This document shows positions 34,475 through 43,112 of a DNA stretch of 64,000 bases, piece after piece. Made by a program: the position numbers and the translations under genes. The notes below the pieces were generated by a model, which had not been told where the DNA came from, ran no database searches, and worked only from the letters and a program-made list of their open reading frames with translations. Source of the DNA: Rhizobium sp. 16-449-1b (lineage in GTDB: Bacteria; Pseudomonadota; Alphaproteobacteria; Rhizobiales; Rhizobiaceae). Where the stretch lies: NCBI RefSeq assembly GCF_017741935.1, contig NZ_JAGHMH010000004.1:124001-188000 (forward strand), written 5' to 3'. The stretch's first letter is position 1, and the number at the start of each line of letters is the position of its first letter.

Positions 34475-35959
34475 TCAGATGTCGCCGCCGGCGTTGGTCC
34501 AGAGGTTGGCGGCCTCCGCTGCCGTCATCCGGCGCACTTCCGCCTCGTCGCGGCGGCTGGAAAACAGCTCGCTGGCCATGATCTGGTCGGCGAGATCGGC
34601 CGGCAGTGACAGGATCACGCGGCCGTCGCCGCTGTGCAGGCCGCTGAGCTCCGAGCGCTTGCCCGTCACCATGCCGCCGGCCACCGTGTTGTTGGTCTCC
34701 GGATCGATCAGGATGAAGGCGCCCGAGGAGCGGTTCTGCTCATAGGGGTCGAAGATCGCCGCTTCGTCGAAGGTCAGATGCACCTTGCCGATGGCGTTCA
34801 TGTAGAGCGTCTCGGCCGAGGTCCAGGTGCCGGTTTTCAGCTGCAGCTGCGCGACAGGTTGAACCTGAACGCGCTGGCGGCGGCTACCGCTCTTCAGCCA
34901 GTAGCGCTTGCCGGCCTCGATGCCCTCGGGCTGCAAGGCCACGATCTGCGCGTCGAAGGACAGGCCCACCTGCGGCTGGCTGTCGATCGAAACGATCATG
35001 TCGCCGCGCGCCACGTCCACCTGGCGGTCGAGCACCAGCGTGATCGCGTCGCCCGCGACCGCCGCATTACGCACGAGGTCGAAGGTGACGATCTTGGTGA
35101 CGTTGGCGACCATGCCCGACGGCAGGATCATGACGCTGTCACCCGGCTTTACCGAGCCGCCGGCAACCGTGCCCTGATAACCGCGAAAGCTTTCGCCAGG
35201 ACGCGACACGCGCTGCACGGAGAGGCGGAAGCCGACCGTCTGCGACGAGCGAACGGTGGCAAGCTCCAGCGTTTCCACCAGCGTCGGACCGGCATACCAC
35301 GGCATCGAAGCCTCGCCGGAATAGACGACGTTTTCGCCCTTCAACGCCGACATGGGGATCGCGGTGATCTGCTTGACGCCGAGCGACAGCGCGAATTCGC
35401 GGAACTCGTGGACGATCTTCTCGAAGCCGGCGCGGTCGTAGTTGGTGAGGTCGATCTTGTTGACCGCGAGCACGAACTGCTTGATCCCGAGCAGCGAGGC
35501 GATCGTCGCGTGGCGGCGCGTCTGCTCGAGAATGCCGGCGCGGGCATCGACCAGCAGGATGGCGAGATCGGCCGTGGATGCGCCGGTCGCCATGTTGCGG
35601 GTGTACTGCTCGTGGCCGGGGGTGTCGGCAACGATGAAGGAGCGCTTGTCGGTCGCGAAATAGCGATAGGCGACGTCGATGGTGATGCCCTGTTCGCGCT
35701 CGGCCTGCAGGCCGTCGAGAAGCAGCGCGAAGTCGGGCAGGCCGAGATCGTTCTGCTTGCCGGTGGAATCGCGGCGCAGCGTCGCTGCCTGGTCTTCCTT
35801 GACGGCCTTGGTGTCCCAGAGCAGGCGGCCGATCAGCGTGGACTTTCCGTCATCGACGCTGCCGCAGGTGATGAGGCGCAATGGTCGCGTGTCGCGCACG
35901 GCCTGGGCGGGCTCGGCGGCGGGGGCGGCGATGGCGCTTGCTGTTGCTGCTGCAGTCAT
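34475..35959 (-). CDS. cysN: sulfate adenylyltransferase large subunit (GTPase)
   Basis: A 494-residue GTPase subunit of ATP sulfurylase that drives adenosine phosphosulfate formation. The ATG at 35959 follows AAGGATATTTCTGAG and gives MTAAATASAIAAPA; longer in-frame extensions overlap cysD. GTPase motifs: Walker A CGSVDDGKSTLIGRL, G2 GITIDVAYR, DTPGHEQY, and NKIDL. It has no C-terminal CysC kinase domain (length stops after domain III), so APS kinase is not fused. It starts directly after the cysD stop. The tail ends EVRRMTAAEAANLWTNAGGD. Confidence 0.96.
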   Translation of the reverse strand: MTAAATASAIAAPAAEPAQAVRDTRPLRLITCGSVDDGKSTLIGRLLWDTKAVKEDQAATLRRDSTGKQNDLGLPDFALLLDGLQAEREQGITIDVAYRYFATDKRSFIVADTPGHEQYTRNMATGASTADLAILLVDARAGILEQTRRHATIASLLGIKQFVLAVNKIDLTNYDRAGFEKIVHEFREFALSLGVKQITAIPMSALKGENVVYSGEASMPWYAGPTLVETLELATVRSSQTVGFRLSVQRVSRPGESFRGYQGTVAGGSVKPGDSVMILPSGMVANVTKIVTFDLVRNAAVAGDAITLVLDRQVDVARGDMIVSIDSQPQVGLSFDAQIVALQPEGIEAGKRYWLKSGSRRQRVQVQPVAQLQLKTGTWTSAETLYMNAIGKVHLTFDEAAIFDPYEQNRSSGAFILIDPETNNTVAGGMVTGKRSELSGLHSGDGRVILSLPADLADQIMASELFSSRRDEAEVRRMTAAEAANLWTNAGGDI

Positions 35960-35960
35960 C

Positions 35961-36914
35961 TCAGAAATATCCTTCACGCTTCTTTTTCTCCATGGAGCCG
36001 GACTGGTCGCGGTCGATGGCGCGGCCCTGGCGTTCGGAGACAGTGGCAATTTCAAGTTCGGCGATAATGTCGTCCATCGTCGTGGCGGTGGACTTGATCG
36101 CGCCCGTCAGCGGGAAGCAGCCGAGCGTGCGGAAACGGATGAAGTCTTCCTGCTTGGTCTCGCCGGGCAGCAGCTCCAGGCGCGGATCGGAGGCCGAAAT
36201 CATCATGCCGTCGCGCTCGACATAGGGGCGCTTGGCGGCGAAGTAGAGCGGCACGATCGGAATGTTTTCGGCCTGGATGTAGCGCCAGATATCGACCTCG
36301 GTCCAGTTCGACAGCGGGAAGGCGCGCACGCTCTCGCCGCTGCGGATCTGACCGTTATAGATGTTCCAGAGCTCGGGGCGCTGGTTGCGCGGGTCCCAGC
36401 GGTGGTCGGGCGTGCGGAAGGAATAGATGCGCTCCTTGGCGCGGCTGGCCTCCTCGTCGCGCCGCGCGCCGCCGAAGGCCGCGTCGAACTTGCCGGCGTC
36501 GAGCGCATTGCGCAGCGCTTCCGTCTTCATGATGTCGGTGTAGCGCGCCGAGCCGTATGTGAACGGCGTGATGTTTTCGGCCGCGCCGCGCGGATTGATG
36601 TGCTCGATCAGGTCGAGATCATATTCCTTCACGATTTTGTCGCGGAAGGTGATCATCTCCGCGAACTTCCAGCCGGTGTTGACGTGCAGCAGCGGGAAGG
36701 GCACGCGGCCGGGATAGAAGGCCTTGCGCGCCAGATGCAGCAGCACGGATGAATCCTTGCCGATCGAGTAGAGCATCACGGGACGCTCGAACTCGGCCGC
36801 CACTTCGCGGAAGATATGAATGGATTCGTTTTCGAGCGCCTTCAGATGAGGGTCGAGCGGCGGCTTGGTGCTCTGCGGATTGCTGAGTTCCGTATCCGGA
36901 CGGCTATCGGGCAT
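35961..36914 (-). CDS. cysD: sulfate adenylyltransferase small subunit
   Basis: A 317-residue catalytic subunit of ATP sulfurylase, a PAPS-reductase-fold protein. The PP-loop [20 protein letters not shown] is at residue about 50, and [15 protein letters not shown] and EGYF end the protein as in all CysD. It is followed by cysN with 1 bp between, and starts 109 bp downstream of cysH on the same strand. The order cysH-cysD-cysN is the standard rhizobial sulfate assimilation group; cysH may be on a separate transcript. Confidence 0.97.
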   Translation of the reverse strand: MPDSRPDTELSNPQSTKPPLDPHLKALENESIHIFREVAAEFERPVMLYSIGKDSSVLLHLARKAFYPGRVPFPLLHVNTGWKFAEMITFRDKIVKEYDLDLIEHINPRGAAENITPFTYGSARYTDIMKTEALRNALDAGKFDAAFGGARRDEEASRAKERIYSFRTPDHRWDPRNQRPELWNIYNGQIRSGESVRAFPLSNWTEVDIWRYIQAENIPIVPLYFAAKRPYVERDGMMISASDPRLELLPGETKQEDFIRFRTLGCFPLTGAIKSTATTMDDIIAELEIATVSERQGRAIDRDQSGSMEKKKREGYF

Positions 36915-37022
36915 GTCTTACTCCAGACTTCGATCATTCGCAGGCGCCTGGCCCGGAATGCAATGAGACGATGCATCGGGGAGCGCCGGCGGCTGCCGCG
37001 CTCTGATCCCGATGCCGAGGGG

Positions 37023-37766
37023 TTACTGTTGGATGGAAATGGCGGACGCCTCTTCAGCCACATGCAGGCCGCATTCGCGCGTCTGGTCCTGTTCCCACCA
37101 CCAGCGGCCGGCGCGCTCGGGCTCGCCGGGCTTGATGGCGCGGGTACACGGCTCGCAGCCGATCGAGGGATAGCCGCGCGCATGCAGCGGGTTGATCGGC
37201 ACGCTGTTGTCGGCGACGTAAGCCTTGATGACGTCGATGTCCCAATCGGCCAGCGGGTTGACCTTCAGGAGATGGCGATCGGCGTCATATTCGGCAAACG
37301 GCGTCTCGGCGCGATTGGCCGATTGACCGCGGCGCAGGCCGGTGATCCAGATGGTTGCCCCATTGAGCGCGCGCGCAAGCGGCTTCAGCTTGCGCACGCC
37401 ACAACAGGCATGCCGGGCCTCGACGCTCTCGTAGAAACCGTTGAGGCCGTATTGCGCCGCATAGGCGTCGATATCGGCCTGCTCGGGCTCGTAGCGGCTG
37501 ATGTGGATGTCGTACTGCTTTTCCGTCTCGTCGATCAGGTTCAGCGTCTCGGCAAAGAGGCGGCCGGTCTGCAGCGTCACGACGTCGATCGGCAGTCGGT
37601 GATTGCCGATCTCGGCGGTAATGACCTGGTCTTCGATACCAAGCGATGTCGTGAACACGACCCGCCCGCCCAGGCTGGCGACGAACGACAAGCGTTCGGC
37701 CAGAGATAGGCTTGCAAGCTTCGTGTTCAGCGTTTCCGCTTCTTCGATTGTATGAGCAACAGTCAT
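37023..37766 (-). CDS. cysH: adenylylsulfate (APS) reductase, CysH
   Basis: A 247-residue reductase that turns activated sulfate into sulfite using thioredoxin or glutaredoxin. The PP-loop-like stretch VFTTSLGIEDQVI is near residue 55. Cysteine pairs CC near residue 121 (HACCGVRK) and CEPC near residue 205 are the [4Fe-4S] ligands that mark APS reductases and separate them from PAPS reductases. The C-terminal ECGLHV holds the catalytic cysteine. It is divergent from the Rrf2 regulator gene and upstream of cysDN. Confidence 0.95.
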   Translation of the reverse strand: MTVAHTIEEAETLNTKLASLSLAERLSFVASLGGRVVFTTSLGIEDQVITAEIGNHRLPIDVVTLQTGRLFAETLNLIDETEKQYDIHISRYEPEQADIDAYAAQYGLNGFYESVEARHACCGVRKLKPLARALNGATIWITGLRRGQSANRAETPFAEYDADRHLLKVNPLADWDIDVIKAYVADNSVPINPLHARGYPSIGCEPCTRAIKPGEPERAGRWWWEQDQTRECGLHVAEEASAISIQQ

Positions 37767-38178
37767 GGGAATCCTGTCCTAGATGTTGACAGGAGTATCG
37801 CAGCTTGGGGATGGAGAGGACAGAAACAGGTATTTCGAAAGCGGGCTGGAATGGAGCAAATATCTCTCCCCGGCCGCTGCAATGCAGAAAAGCAGCCGCG
37901 CCGGCATGAATGGCCAGCGTCGCGCCTTAATCTCTATTGATTTAGTAGGGTTACACGTCGCCTGTCAATCGGAAATGTGATTTGATGCCTAGAGGGCCGC
38001 TTTTTCGGTTAAATTCGAGATTGCTGATTTGAGATTGAAAACAAGGCTGAAAAGCCTGTTTCTCAGGGGTTTTGCGCGCTTGTTCAAACTATGTTCATCC
38101 AGCGCGTGAGATAGAAAGAAAAAGAAGAGTTCCGCCGGGCGCGATCCGTGTCCGCCGCTTGTGTGTCGATGGCTGAAA
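37767..38178. other. 412-bp divergent cysH/Rrf2 spacer
   Basis: No convincing protein gene. It holds the divergent promoters of cysH and the Rrf2 gene. The most structured element is CTATTGATTTAGTAG (37934-37948), an imperfect palindrome set in an AT-rich island just before GGGTTACACG; it is a candidate operator for the Rrf2 protein. A short AAAGAAAAAGAAGAG stretch near 38115 precedes the regulator gene. Confidence 0.45.
37934..37948. promoter_or_regulatory. candidate Rrf2 operator in the cys spacer
   Basis: CTATTGATTTAGTAG is an imperfect dyad (10 of 15 positions self-complementary) in the AT-rich part of the divergent region, about 170 bp from cysH and 230 bp from the regulator. The link to Rrf2 is inferred from position only. 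Confidence 0.3.
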
Positions 38179-38622
38179 ATGATTACGCAGAAGGCGAAAT
38201 ACGCGCTTAGGGCGCTCACCGTTCTGGCCGAGGCCGATGACGGCGAACCTGTGATGATTTCCGATATCGCGGCGCAGCAGAAAATCCCGAAGAAGTTCCT
38301 CGAGCAGATCCTTCTCGACCTCAAGCACCAGGGTATCGTCGTCAGCCGCCGTGGCAAGCAGGGCGGCTATCTGCTCCTGAAGCCGGCCGACATGATCACC
38401 TTCGGCGAAGTGCTGCGCATCATCGACGGCCCGATCGCCCCGCTGCCCTGCCTGTCGATCACCGCCTACCGCAAGTGCGACGATTGCGACGGCGAGCAGA
38501 ACTGCGAAATCCGCCACGTCTTCGCCAAGGTGGCCGACGCCACCCGCAAGGTGCTGTTCTCCACCACCATCGCCGACGCCGTAGCGCCGCGCGGCGCCGA
38601 AGTCACGCGGATGCTGGCCTAA
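38179..38622 (+). CDS. Rrf2 family transcriptional regulator
   Basis: A 147-residue regulator. The ATG at 38179 gives MITQKAKYALRALTVLAEAD, the Rrf2 start; an earlier ATG is not needed. The winged helix contains ISDIAAQQKIPKKFLEQILLDLKHQG and the wing RRGKQGGYLLLKP. The three to four cysteines in CLSITAYRKCDDCDG and NCEIRHVF are of the CymR/IscR-like type, so a cofactor or O-acetylserine response is possible. Its position, divergent from cysH, points to control of sulfate assimilation, as CymR-like proteins do elsewhere. Confidence 0.92.
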   Translation: MITQKAKYALRALTVLAEADDGEPVMISDIAAQQKIPKKFLEQILLDLKHQGIVVSRRGKQGGYLLLKPADMITFGEVLRIIDGPIAPLPCLSITAYRKCDDCDGEQNCEIRHVFAKVADATRKVLFSTTIADAVAPRGAEVTRMLA

Positions 38623-38636
38623 CGGCTGGTGATTGC

Positions 38637-40007
38637 TTAGTGGGCCGGCTCTTCCTGATGTGACGCCTTCTCCGCCGCGCGCCGCGCCCGGATCGTGGCT
38701 GCGATGAACACGCGCGACAGGCCATGATAGAGCGGCTCGCGCGACAGGAAGCGCGACGTCACATAGCCGATCATCGACACCGCCATGATCGGGATCACCG
38801 CCTCATGATCGCCGGTCATCTCCAGAATGATCACGAAGGCCGTCATCGGCGCCTGCACGACACCGGCGAAATAGCCAGCCATCCCGAGGATCGCGGCCAG
38901 CGCGATGCTGCTGCCGATCAGCGAGCCGACCGTGCTGCCGAAACCGGCGCCGACGGCAAGCGATGGCGCGAAGATGCCGCCGGGAATGCCTGAGATCATC
39001 GACAGGAAGCTGGCGAGCAGTTTTTCCACGAAGAAGAACAGCGGCAGCGCATGTCCCTCGACAGCGCCGCGCGCCTGCTCGTAACCGGTGCCGAACGTAT
39101 TGCCGCCCGACGCGATGCCGATCACGGCGATCAAAAGCCCGCAGCCGCCGGCAAGGCACAGCATGCGTTTCAGGGGCTGCGGCTGAGCCCAGCGGCGCAC
39201 GCGCTGGCCGACATGGAGCGCAAGGCCGCTAAAGCCGGCCCCGAGCGCCCCGCCGCCGACGCCGCAGATGATGACGAGGCCCCAATCGGCCATATGCATG
39301 GGCGCGACCGAGGTAGAGCCGAAATAGTTGTAGCTTCCCGACAGCCCGAGCGCGGCGAGACCGGAGAGGATCACCGCGGTCAGCACCAGCCCGTTCGACC
39401 GCGACTCGTAGGTGCGGCTCATCTCCTCGATGGCAAAGACGATACCGGCAAGCGGCGTGTTGAAGGCGGCAGCGATGCCGGCGGCCGAGCCCGCCAGGAT
39501 CAGCCCGCGCGCCTGCGCCATGCCGCCGAAGCGGGCGACGGCCAGCATGATCGACGCGCCCACCTGCACCGTCGGCCCCTCGCGGCCGATCGATGCGCCG
39601 GAGAAGAGGCCGAGCACGGTGAGCAGGATCTTGCCGCCGGCGATCCGCAGCGACAGCAGTCGCGTACGGTCGGCCTCGTCATGCAGGTGCCGCGCCGCGA
39701 TCGCCTGCGGAATCCCGCTTCCCTGCGAATTCGGAAACAGCTTCGCCGCCAGATAGGCCGAAAGAACGAAACCGGCCGGCGTGATGATCAGCGGCAAAAG
39801 GAACGACCACCGCCCTGATGTCGTCACCGCCGCGAATGCCTTCTGCGCCATGTCGGCAAGTTCCGCGAAGGCGACGCTGATCAACCCGATCGCCAGCGCC
39901 CCGCACCAGAACACCAGACGCGGACGCCAGAGCGAGAACGAGCCCCGAAACACGCGCGAACGTCGGAGCAGCTTGGATTTGCGGTAGAGTGGGGGCATGT
40001 CGGTCAC
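38637..40007 (-). CDS. ClC-type chloride channel or antiporter
   Basis: A 456-residue membrane protein. ClC signatures are present: GSGIPQAIAAR (selectivity filter region), GREGPTVQVGA (gating glutamate) and IFAPSLAVGAGFGS, plus about ten hydrophobic helices. The gating glutamate is kept, which is usual for both channels and H+/Cl- antiporters. Convergent with the Rrf2 gene (14 bp) and divergent from vapBC. Likely acts in ion balance or acid resistance at the inner membrane. Confidence 0.93.
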   Translation of the reverse strand: MTDMPPLYRKSKLLRRSRVFRGSFSLWRPRLVFWCGALAIGLISVAFAELADMAQKAFAAVTTSGRWSFLLPLIITPAGFVLSAYLAAKLFPNSQGSGIPQAIAARHLHDEADRTRLLSLRIAGGKILLTVLGLFSGASIGREGPTVQVGASIMLAVARFGGMAQARGLILAGSAAGIAAAFNTPLAGIVFAIEEMSRTYESRSNGLVLTAVILSGLAALGLSGSYNYFGSTSVAPMHMADWGLVIICGVGGGALGAGFSGLALHVGQRVRRWAQPQPLKRMLCLAGGCGLLIAVIGIASGGNTFGTGYEQARGAVEGHALPLFFFVEKLLASFLSMISGIPGGIFAPSLAVGAGFGSTVGSLIGSSIALAAILGMAGYFAGVVQAPMTAFVIILEMTGDHEAVIPIMAVSMIGYVTSRFLSREPLYHGLSRVFIAATIRARRAAEKASHQEEPAH

Positions 40008-40117
40008 TTGGGGCGTGGGGACAGGATAGGGGCACCGGTCTTATCTGCCCCGTGGCCCGCGTTTGCAAGCCCTGGTGAATATGCGGGCGCGGTTGTAATT
40101 GGACGATATATGATATA

Positions 40118-40134
40118 CATAGATGATATCTATG
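40118..40134. promoter_or_regulatory. palindromic operator upstream of vapBC
   Basis: CATAGAT-GAT-ATCTATG is a perfect 7-bp inverted repeat, 22 bp before the antitoxin start, in an AT-rich promoter region that also contains GATATATGATATAC. Antitoxin or toxin-antitoxin complexes normally bind such sites to repress their own operon. Confidence 0.65.
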
Positions 40135-40156
40135 AAGTATCGTTTTGGTGGATCCG

Positions 40157-40372
40157 ATGAGAATCCTTGTCGACGTTGGTGAAGATGACCTTCGAGCTCT
40201 TGATGCGATCGCCGCCGCCAAGAACGTCTCGCGTGCCTCCCTCATTCGCAAGGCGGTCAGCGGCTTTCTTGAGCAAGACGCGCCCCGTGATCGGAAAGAG
40301 GCTTTTGGGCTATGGGGTAATCGTAAGGTCGATGGTCTTGCCTATCAGGAGGAGATCAGGGGCGAATGGTGA
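40157..40372 (+). CDS. vapB: ribbon-helix-helix antitoxin of the VapBC type
   Basis: A 71-residue protein beginning MRILVDVGEDDLRALDAIA, with a ribbon-helix-helix fold: NVSRASLIRKAVSGFLEQ. The remainder, APRDRKEAFGLWGNRKVDGLAYQEEIRGEW, is the toxin-wrapping tail. The ATG at 40157 is preferred over a TTG at 40145. Its stop overlaps the start of the PIN toxin by 7 bp, which confirms an operon. Preceded by a palindromic operator. Neutralises the VapC ribonuclease. Confidence 0.87.
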   Translation: MRILVDVGEDDLRALDAIAAAKNVSRASLIRKAVSGFLEQDAPRDRKEAFGLWGNRKVDGLAYQEEIRGEW

Positions 40373-40731
40373 AGCCGCTGTTCGACACCAATATCCTCAT
40401 CGATCATCTGAACGCCGTTCCGCAGGCCGCCCAAGAGATTGATCGCTACGACAGCGCAGCGATCAGCATTATCACCTGGATGGAGGTGTTAGCCGGGGCC
40501 CGTCATGAGGTTGCCGATGCCACTCGACGCTTCCTGGCCGGATTTCACGTGATCCCGCTTGAGACATCCATCGCGGAACGTGCGGTCGAGATCAGGCAGA
40601 AATACCGCATCAAGCTCCCCGATGCGATAATCTGGGCGACCGCCGATACGAATGCGATGCTACTCGTCACGCGCAACAGCAAGGACTTTCCGGCAGACGC
40701 ACCCGGGGTGCGGCTGCCTTATGTGATCTAA
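40366..40731 (+). CDS. vapC: PIN-domain ribonuclease toxin VapC
   Basis: A 121-residue PIN-domain protein with the acidic active site conserved: D7 (LFDTNILID), E40 (TWMEVLAG) and D86 (LPDAIIWATA), plus a final acidic position near D104. This pattern marks an active VapC RNase, which cuts tRNA or rRNA. It overlaps vapB by 7 bp. It ends 4 bp before the convergent betA gene, so this module sits right at the 3' end of the choline locus. Confidence 0.92.
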   Translation: MVKPLFDTNILIDHLNAVPQAAQEIDRYDSAAISIITWMEVLAGARHEVADATRRFLAGFHVIPLETSIAERAVEIRQKYRIKLPDAIIWATADTNAMLLVTRNSKDFPADAPGVRLPYVI

Positions 40732-40734
40732 CCC

Positions 40735-42384
40735 CTACCGATCACTCACTTCCCAGCGCGGATTGATCCACGGCTCCTGGTTGGAGCGCGGCAGCGGCTG
40801 CTTGCCGAGGATGTGGTCGGCGGCCTTCTCTCCAGTCATGATCGAGGGGCCGTTGAGGTTTCCATAGGTCACGTGCGGGAAGATCGAACTGTCGGCAACG
40901 CGCAGGCCATCGACGCCGATAACCCGTGTTTCCGGGTCGACCACCGCCATCGGATCGTCCTTGGCGCCCATCTTGCAAGTGCCGCAGGGATGGTAGGCGC
41001 TTTCCAGATGCTCGCGCAGGAAGGCGTCGATCTCTTCGTCTGTCTGGATGTTCTCACCCGGCTGGATTTCGGAGCCGCGATACTGGTCGAAGGCCTGCTG
41101 GCCGAAGATCTCGCGGGTAAGCCGCACGCAGTGGCGGAACTTCTCCCAGTCCTCGGCGTGGCTCATATAGTTGAAGCGGATCAAGGGGTCGGCCTTCGGA
41201 TCGGCGGAGGCGAGCGTCACGTTCCCTCGTGATTTCGACAGGTTAAAGCCGACATGCACCTGGAAGCCGTGGCTCTTGGCCGCCGCCTTGCCGTCATAGC
41301 TGATCGCAACAGGCAGGAAGTGATACTGGATATCCGGCTGCTTGACGCCGGGGCCCGAGCGCAGGAAGGCGCAGGCCTCGAACTGGTTGGAGGTGCCGAG
41401 CCCCGACTTGGTGAACATCCACTGCGCGCCGGCAACGCCCTGCCAGAACCAGGGCAGCCACGAATAAAGCGACACCGGCTTGGTCGAGACCTGCTGGAAA
41501 TAGAATTCCAGATGGTCCTGTAGGTTGGCGCCGACACCAGGCCGGTCCGCCTTCACCTCGATCCCCATCTCCTTCAGATGCGCCGCCGGGCCGATGCCCG
41601 AGAGCATCAGCAGCTTCGGCGAATTGAACGACGAGGCCGAGACGATCACCTCGCGGTTGGCCTTGATGACTTCGACCTTTCCGCCGCGCTCGATCTCGAC
41701 GCCAACAGCCCGGCCGTTTTCGATCACCACCTTGCGGGCAAGGCCGTAGACCAGATCGACATTGGTCCGCTTCAGCGCCGGCTTCAGATAGGCCGACGCG
41801 GCAGACCAGCGGCGCCCCTGAAAGATCGTCTGTTCCATCAGCCCGAAGCCTTCCTGCTTCGAGCCGTTATAGTCGTCCGTCGCCTCGAAGCCCGCCTGTT
41901 TGCCGGCCTCGATGAAGGCGTGGAACAGCGGGTTGCGCATGCCGCCGCGCTGGACGTGCAGCGGCCCGTCCGTCCCGCGCCATCCCTCTTCGCCGCCGTG
42001 GCTATGCTCCATCCGCTTGAAATAGGGGAGCACGTCGGCATAGGCCCAGCCATTGGCGCCGAGCGCCTCCCAGTGGTTGTAATCCTCCGCATGCCCGCGC
42101 ACATAGACCATGCCATTGATCGACGACGAACCGCCGATCACCTTGCCGCGCGGCGCCGTGATGCGGCGGTTGTTGAGGTTCGGCTCCGGCTCGGAAAGAT
42201 AACCCCAATTGTAGCGCTTCATGCTCATCGGCCAGGCGAGAGCCGCCGGCATCTGGATAAACGGCCCGAAATCCGACCCGCCGGCCTCGATGACGATAAC
42301 GCTGTTCTTGCCGTCTTCGGAGAGACGATAGGCAAGCGCCGAGCCCGCCGAGCCGGAACCGATGATGACGAAATCTGCCTGCAT
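40735..42384 (-). CDS. betA: choline dehydrogenase
   Basis: A 549-residue GMC-family flavoenzyme that oxidises choline to betaine aldehyde, membrane associated. The FAD motif [15 protein letters not shown] is at residues 9-23, the GMC signature is [20 protein letters not shown], and the catalytic His-rich C-terminal part has [12 protein letters not shown] and [20 protein letters not shown]. It is on the minus strand like betB and betI, but is separated from betB by a plus-strand toxin-antitoxin pair. A vapC gene lies directly at its 3' end. Confidence 0.96.
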   Translation of the reverse strand: MQADFVIIGSGSAGSALAYRLSEDGKNSVIVIEAGGSDFGPFIQMPAALAWPMSMKRYNWGYLSEPEPNLNNRRITAPRGKVIGGSSSINGMVYVRGHAEDYNHWEALGANGWAYADVLPYFKRMEHSHGGEEGWRGTDGPLHVQRGGMRNPLFHAFIEAGKQAGFEATDDYNGSKQEGFGLMEQTIFQGRRWSAASAYLKPALKRTNVDLVYGLARKVVIENGRAVGVEIERGGKVEVIKANREVIVSASSFNSPKLLMLSGIGPAAHLKEMGIEVKADRPGVGANLQDHLEFYFQQVSTKPVSLYSWLPWFWQGVAGAQWMFTKSGLGTSNQFEACAFLRSGPGVKQPDIQYHFLPVAISYDGKAAAKSHGFQVHVGFNLSKSRGNVTLASADPKADPLIRFNYMSHAEDWEKFRHCVRLTREIFGQQAFDQYRGSEIQPGENIQTDEEIDAFLREHLESAYHPCGTCKMGAKDDPMAVVDPETRVIGVDGLRVADSSIFPHVTYGNLNGPSIMTGEKAADHILGKQPLPRSNQEPWINPRWEVSDR

Positions 42385-42436
42385 GAATTTGCAACCCCTA
42401 ATTGATTTGTGCAGCGCTCTGGTTTATGTTGCTAGG

Positions 42437-42682
42437 ATGAAACCTGTGATCTACTCTAAACTTGCGCAGAGAAGCTTGGAGCGGATGCAGCCCAAGCGTC
42501 AGGCCGCGATCAAGGCAAAGGTCCACGCCTTCGCTCGCGGAGAGACGGTTGATGTGAAAAAGCTTGTCGGAACGGATCTCGTTCGCATACGTGTCGGCAA
42601 TGACCGCGTCATCATCGACGAGCAGACCGGGCTTGTCCTGGTCATCAACGTCGGCCCGCGCGGCGGCATTTACAAGGAGTAA
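42437..42682 (+). CDS. RelE/HigB-type toxin
   Basis: An 81-residue basic protein starting MKPVIYSKLAQRSLERM, with KRQAAIKAKVHAFARGE, VKKLVGTDLVRIRVGNDRVIID and LVLVINVGPRGGIYKE: the RelE/HigB mRNA-interferase fold with the typical core RIRVGNDRVI. It is followed after 6 bp by an XRE-type antitoxin gene, toxin first, as in higBA-like modules. It stands between betA and betB on the opposite strand. Confidence 0.85.
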   Translation: MKPVIYSKLAQRSLERMQPKRQAAIKAKVHAFARGETVDVKKLVGTDLVRIRVGNDRVIIDEQTGLVLVINVGPRGGIYKE

Positions 42683-42688
42683 CGCGGC

Positions 42689-43105
42689 ATGACCAAAGCG
42701 CACAAATTGGCTGTCGACGGCGGCCGCGACGATGACGATGACTTCTTCACGAAGTTTGATGTTAAAAAGCTCGAGATCGACGGCAAAGATTACGTTTTGC
42801 TGCTCCAGGAGGACTACGAAGATCTGGTCGATAGCTTGATTGCAACTAGGGTGATGGCGCGCGTTGCCGCCGGCGAGGAAACCTGGCCAGCGGAATTTGT
42901 CTACGAGCTGCTGGAGAGCGACAGCCGCATCCGCTCCTATCGCACCTATCGCAAGATGAGCGCGGCGGAACTCGCGCAGGCGGCAGGGCTCTCCGAAGCG
43001 GAGTTCAACGAAATCGAGACCGGCAAGAAGACGGGCTCCGTCGATGTGCTGAAGCGCATCGCGTCGGCCCTGAATGTCGATCTCGACGATCTCGTTGTCG
43101 GCTGA
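42689..43105 (+). CDS. XRE-family HTH antitoxin
   Basis: A 138-residue protein. The N-terminal part is acidic (GGRDDDDDFFTKFDVKKLEIDGKDYVLLL, the toxin-binding portion), and the C-terminal 65 residues form an XRE helix-turn-helix: MSAAELAQAAGLSEAEFNEIETGKKTGSVDVLKRIASALNV. Start ATG 42689, 6 bp after the toxin stop. Together they form a type II module inserted between betB and betA; the antitoxin probably represses the pair. Confidence 0.87.
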   Translation: MTKAHKLAVDGGRDDDDDFFTKFDVKKLEIDGKDYVLLLQEDYEDLVDSLIATRVMARVAAGEETWPAEFVYELLESDSRIRSYRTYRKMSAAELAQAAGLSEAEFNEIETGKKTGSVDVLKRIASALNVDLDDLVVG

Positions 43106-43112
43106 GTTCATA

